A DNA stretch of 64,000 nucleotides from Anaerococcus urinomassiliensis (GTDB lineage: Bacteria > Bacillota > Clostridia > Tissierellales > Peptoniphilaceae), in NCBI RefSeq assembly GCF_900128425.1, contig NZ_LT635782.1, positions 1,185,691-1,249,690 of the forward strand, written 5' to 3'. Positions within the stretch are counted from its first letter, which is position 1; the number at the start of each line of letters is the position of its first letter. The position numbers were made by a program, and so were the translations under genes. The notes below the pieces were generated by a model that worked only from the letters and a program-made list of their open reading frames with translations, made no database searches and was not told where the DNA came from. Shown here one piece after another: positions 63,401 to 64,000 of this stretch.

Positions 63401-64000
63401 ATCTTGATATAAATTAGCACCTGCTTCTGCTATGTTTATCTCAAGGTCCATGCTAGGAGTTTTGTCATCTATCTTAGCTAGTGATTCTTCTGATAATTTT
63501 GCGCTTAGGTAATAGACCAAATCCGCCTTGTCTGTTGTGACTCCTAGAGTCTCAAAGGCATCGTTGTTATATAGGATAGATGGTCTCTGTTCTTGATATT
63601 TGATTTCCACTTGCGAATTATCACTATGTATTTGACTTACATTTTCTAATTTCAAGTCTTCTAGGTCAGTGTTTTTGCTAATAGCAAAACTTGTAGTGAC
63701 CTTGTCATTGGATTCTTCATCCTTATCCTTTAGATGGACCTTGATCAAGTATTCAATTTGTCCAGTAGTTTTGGATAATCTTGCATATTTTTCTATTAGA
63801 TACTTGTCTGTTTCCTTTTTTGTAATTTCCGTTTCTAATAGAGTTTGGTCTTTGACTTCTTCGTCATTTTGACCTGTAGTATCAGTCTGAGCTAGTCCCA
63901 TAATACTAGCTGAAGCCTTGTATTTTCTCGTTTTCGTATTATCCAAGCCCATAGCAAATAGGTTAGTTGGAAATACTAAGATAAAAGCCAAACACATAGA
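54467..64000 (-). CDS. giant CnaB/G5 surface protein, YPYTG signal (5' end beyond window)
   Basis: At least 3,177 residues are encoded. The first visible Met (63997) sits inside a signal peptide (CLAFILVFPTNLFAMG) with no basic head, so the true start is probably beyond the right edge. Residues 1-660 are acidic and helix-rich. CnaB/SpaA domains start near 1222 (ITIKKTGNDGKALSGARIQM), 1542, 2045, 2330 and 3005, each with an E-box such as KETKAPTGY. A G5-like domain lies near 2830 (KVYRQKYVGGKPEGEKEFV). It ends ATYPYTGGNGVSIGF, a membrane span and RRRSARYKK, a sortase-type anchor. It is probably a long cell-wall adhesin or pilus-tip protein. Confidence 0.88.
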   Translation of the reverse strand, partial: SMCLAFILVFPTNLFAMGLDNTKTRKYKASASIMGLAQTDTTGQNDEEVKDQTLLETEITKKETDKYLIEKYARLSKTTGQIEYLIKVHLKDKDEESNDKVTTSFAISKNTDLEDLKLENVSQIHSDNSQVEIKYQEQRPSILYNNDAFETLGVTTDKADLVYYLSAKLSEESLAKIDDKTPSMDLEINIAEAGANLYQDRYALSIDKMEVVGVGAEDIIETLKEKENPTHQVNAIYKEGSSNLLGENPGEITWTDFIHTEDDKEFTTDIKLDEAQDATDSQIKVEFYQANEKGYSLKEDFTKEIPFTESLKLQIPLGYIAKVELRTKVTENKKEYSLNQTKIPNPIYKEEKTEEKSEEDDADPLPEENPKTEESKGTSEEKIIPIDPETNEAVIDHSLVSEDDTDETKSAINLNRDSVINNFKNNEKLNTVVEITINNISSLFSAYNNDEMTYEEFLANLKTQAKDLSKEDFAEIVQGLIAGLNQETYKVANIDEDQLLAEVYEKEEAEEQVTEEDPVTETKEADRKETTNAENDNVETETTEDFRTPEDKIKDNALESFDESLNQAKEASKKPQEDDRSLIDNISEGIKGIFGQSNLAKADKELKAALADEANTLADIQALLHELGSKYELNRKDEAKLMADNEEAIKALIARDADENFNPWLLYALSDSNKAELEKKKYNVITRFDTSTVAGPIKAGQFFNIHLDNQLRVKDPSTLKPIVYNGNVIAEPSYDAKTNTIKYSIKNDITENIQVPLDIPVDYNTANIDLDEDGNFTVTNRISGLGVTDPKNLPAQKVSKNGDKLGLDPSSMSDADLHDTTFFFDPTSTYKVNFDAKSYPVIENGEMKAIDWEITFDGNGQNLNDPALDLMTNFTAVEGSGIKNISGIKLNGQSITPNTDSMGSQFLVNDSKTVSPNQSKSRYVYTFRTEVEEKQENYVLDISGVLTGVLNGKNKTGSVRLVQGGYEKDKVEADTPTRIITTNRVTNKGEFRPNNQIRWVVTEEVSSGDPGSLPLVTRTLSDNQTLESLKVSYYAPNAKTGKIEKVGETQDIKNSYPVNEGSLANTTHKPGTIAVYEYITNIKEKDKNGYSLGDNNISEYEDVDVNIKWSTIQGEYPPAETITLTPKSENGEVATLEVPARKAGDPYEFNVKVPNVKKWEVGADGKATPIEYTLSQKFPPDKTENGKTITYREVNVFYDPHERRFEVRNQILEKTQNKPADITIKKTGNDGKALSGARIQMVGNDKTFEGVTDADGKIVFKNIEPGKYILSEAQAPTGYVRDNGQDTITVHEDGRVSWNTNNLIENVMVAGSNEGQVDRYKSKVVKKEAPDNQTDSSFMNTISYVQYEDGSVVSYIMLKPIANPAGTNGTNKDTRVAIRSENVDIDGIEIYNIEPTVNKGFFRDAIQRGYLASWQDFLDTNLKINIPYRGGTENTTNSSKIKSYLNVNDPYLNKNVAAVDIGQSRFGNDWSFIIKVNGRVSNKDAKAKVTYDWLTKDNTATNWKIENIENIIPSKADRDKEREDEAKVENAELKISNTKAKTHPVKVTKKDKNGKTLAGAEFIMTDSYSNIVKRGKTDSNGVIEFKDLPEGIYELKESNPPEGYKNDEIRFKVTVTKSGQILYEAFDKNGTPLAPGDKYLVGKNQGPSTGGPPSESRIEVLKKSMTLHEKDGYGTKPGVWEEASYESYDFDLELNIRNKRGGDKFTINFDKNWNLSQWTDEMPVIKDGYGNVIARPSMDYKNNVLTYTLTDAVYGKDNVRAKMHVKGVRPSKYYVKNDGIYYFTDTINTGDSVETINTRVDAYLWVFYGTAGQLRYITQNVDTYNAGTPENPQYMMRDVTIYNPDGLHPSGDRIMRIFYGATKDPNPSVLNDKIAPAHKPTKVVVWRVANPNPDNMPISGGVRPSEDKTGTYEHVATFDVEGKDRLNEFKGGINLSFDENRAGPGKAPDLRSMDNVQFKITLPDNNGSGYVIENFYKVTNEKLFRESYTQTIAAYKTRWGNTAGMAQFRPNPNRASSSTGTSVDVVEPNYDLTVFNKKSDKGRFTITKYGKDNGEEKILPQAYFRLADSNGKIVKEDYTSPSGLVTFDDLDPGTYTLTETRAPEGYKPITKAINVIVSPEGKVTFEGDGIGNGGPYTVTTPKAGEITEERLEQPDIFNTNPYPGFMNMSTKLKSTDGNSIIGRIFLNPRQDPTLGQGPNRPTTLVIKHNWATNVDVQVYRYPESNKGSMDTPYLNPTYKASDIEVNKSNYETTIKFPTDKDKRWDGAGYVVVAKADFNDGEQNKYISYQWKSDTDKTVLPAEPNNLGIKRTVPDFPPGALKAVNEKSDTEIIIKKVDEDNPDTLIAGAEFTLLNDKLNKVIAQRTTGKDGLAKFEDLTPGTYYIKETKVPNGYKDPNMRWKVVVDKDKKVTITPQTVKASEEAPKPGENENPETPGDNTEPGNTEPTNPKPEDPITPPADNGLTYSIKNHDKTLVYYNGNFAGRLGSTLRETATDGVFELSVDFDRAYGIANQPTDLKILFDTDRFDIRPAEGSLDGNIYTVSNFDPHHSKGNASYKFTVVPKGIKAGFNGSPITYTEFAGELVYPDHATISASKKTAFNMLDIFKPMTAYAAGTWEKVDLSKSKQRSTRETADIKTQVTEINKAENKYRQVFIINKTGQSIGGPTLNIHAWPENRDIWSSGPNPNLKILKAQVVDSTSTPTNLVNPGRTLTTSVANNKVNGYNRSKITISTPGTYFSGTIAVEVEYTYPDSGAIGLGAYYVRLNGEPEQWAAQQFYSEDEVNKAPEVTYKEIEEESIIPIPAEPIRRANPDMFKGTENVIFEGKTGRKVKVYRQKYVGGKPEGEKEFVRENIITNAQPKIIEYGTKPKVVTREESKNVDQEIKFETTTIVDVNKKKGEKTTVTEGKNGSVTYKYTITYDTSEGLNATRPADWPADAPQASPKTGERVVSYTKEEVPNTKVEPTTEVISIGLGIDPNAVVENGKEEKLTPDGKTKQIVYTITNKKNEAEIYFRKKSESNNADGSSQYLKDAEFELLYKANDQSEFTNVKDANGKDIVARSDANGIFKFTNLKDGTYQVKETKAPTGYIKRKEAVYNFKVEDFKISKVDVNKTKEIKDNSKSNPIDIVNNKATYPYTGGNGVSIGFAIIGTAVMLLALAYFGIYQNDKNRRRSARYKK

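Noticed and set aside
1..64000. tRNA genes or prophage
   Set aside because: I saw no cloverleaf-like tRNA sequence and no phage structural, integrase or lysis genes in the window.

Overview
The window looks like a piece of a low-GC, Gram-positive anaerobic coccus of the Peptoniphilaceae type (Anaerococcus/Peptoniphilus-like). This is inferred from AT-rich codon use, strong AGGAGG-type ribosome binding sites, a T-box leader on pheST, a butyrate pathway (thl-hbd-crt-etfAB-bcd), a class II superoxide reductase, class C sortases and CnaB-type surface proteins. The species is not proven; no search could be run.

Layout. 1-700: 5' end of a 16S rRNA gene (minus strand) with its leader and promoter. 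700-16500: a compact minus-strand housekeeping block. In transcription order it runs L20-type leader, infC, rpmI, rplT, rRNA methyltransferase, T-box, pheS, pheT, zapA, U32 peptidase, mutS2, argS, membrane protein, TPR protein and a FAD oxidoreductase. infC appears to start at an AUA codon. 16500-20350: two DegV proteins, an MBL-fold hydrolase, a YbaK-type deacylase and an unknown gene. 20360-25630: a CoA-transferase, an unusual acyl-CoA dehydrogenase fused to an EtfA-type FAD domain, and 3-hydroxybutyryl-CoA dehydrogenase, divergent from a CaiB/BaiF-family gene.

25760-34800 is an accessory island. It holds an AAA15 ATPase/RloB pair (likely defence), an IS21-family element inserted in the loop of a dispersed hairpin repeat, a Phd antitoxin whose ParE/RelE toxin carries a nonsense codon, more than 2 kb of non-coding repeats, a Panacea-like gene with a candidate toxin partner, and a small membrane protein.

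34800-64000 is dominated by surface structures. It has a major pilin with an IPQTG signal, the complete bcd-etfBA-crt-hbd-thl operon, superoxide reductase, hisS, a decayed class B sortase/FctA-like pilin pair (amber stop inside the sorting signal), three tandem class C sortases, a repeat-rich spacer, a second CnaB pilin (LVKTG), an orphan sigma factor, and a giant CnaB/G5 surface protein of more than 3,170 residues that runs off the right edge. The pilins and sortases probably build and anchor one or more pili. The metabolic operon reduces acetyl-CoA to butyryl-CoA, and the CoA-transferase near 21 kb could release butyrate.

The most notable non-genic signal is a structured repeat with compensatory base changes: one unit at 32.5 kb and two tandem units at 49.7-49.95 kb in the opposite orientation. 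It sits among a second family of hairpin repeats and forms nested inverted repeats around 33-49.6 kb. A short motif from the rRNA leader hairpins recurs in the same intergenic regions.
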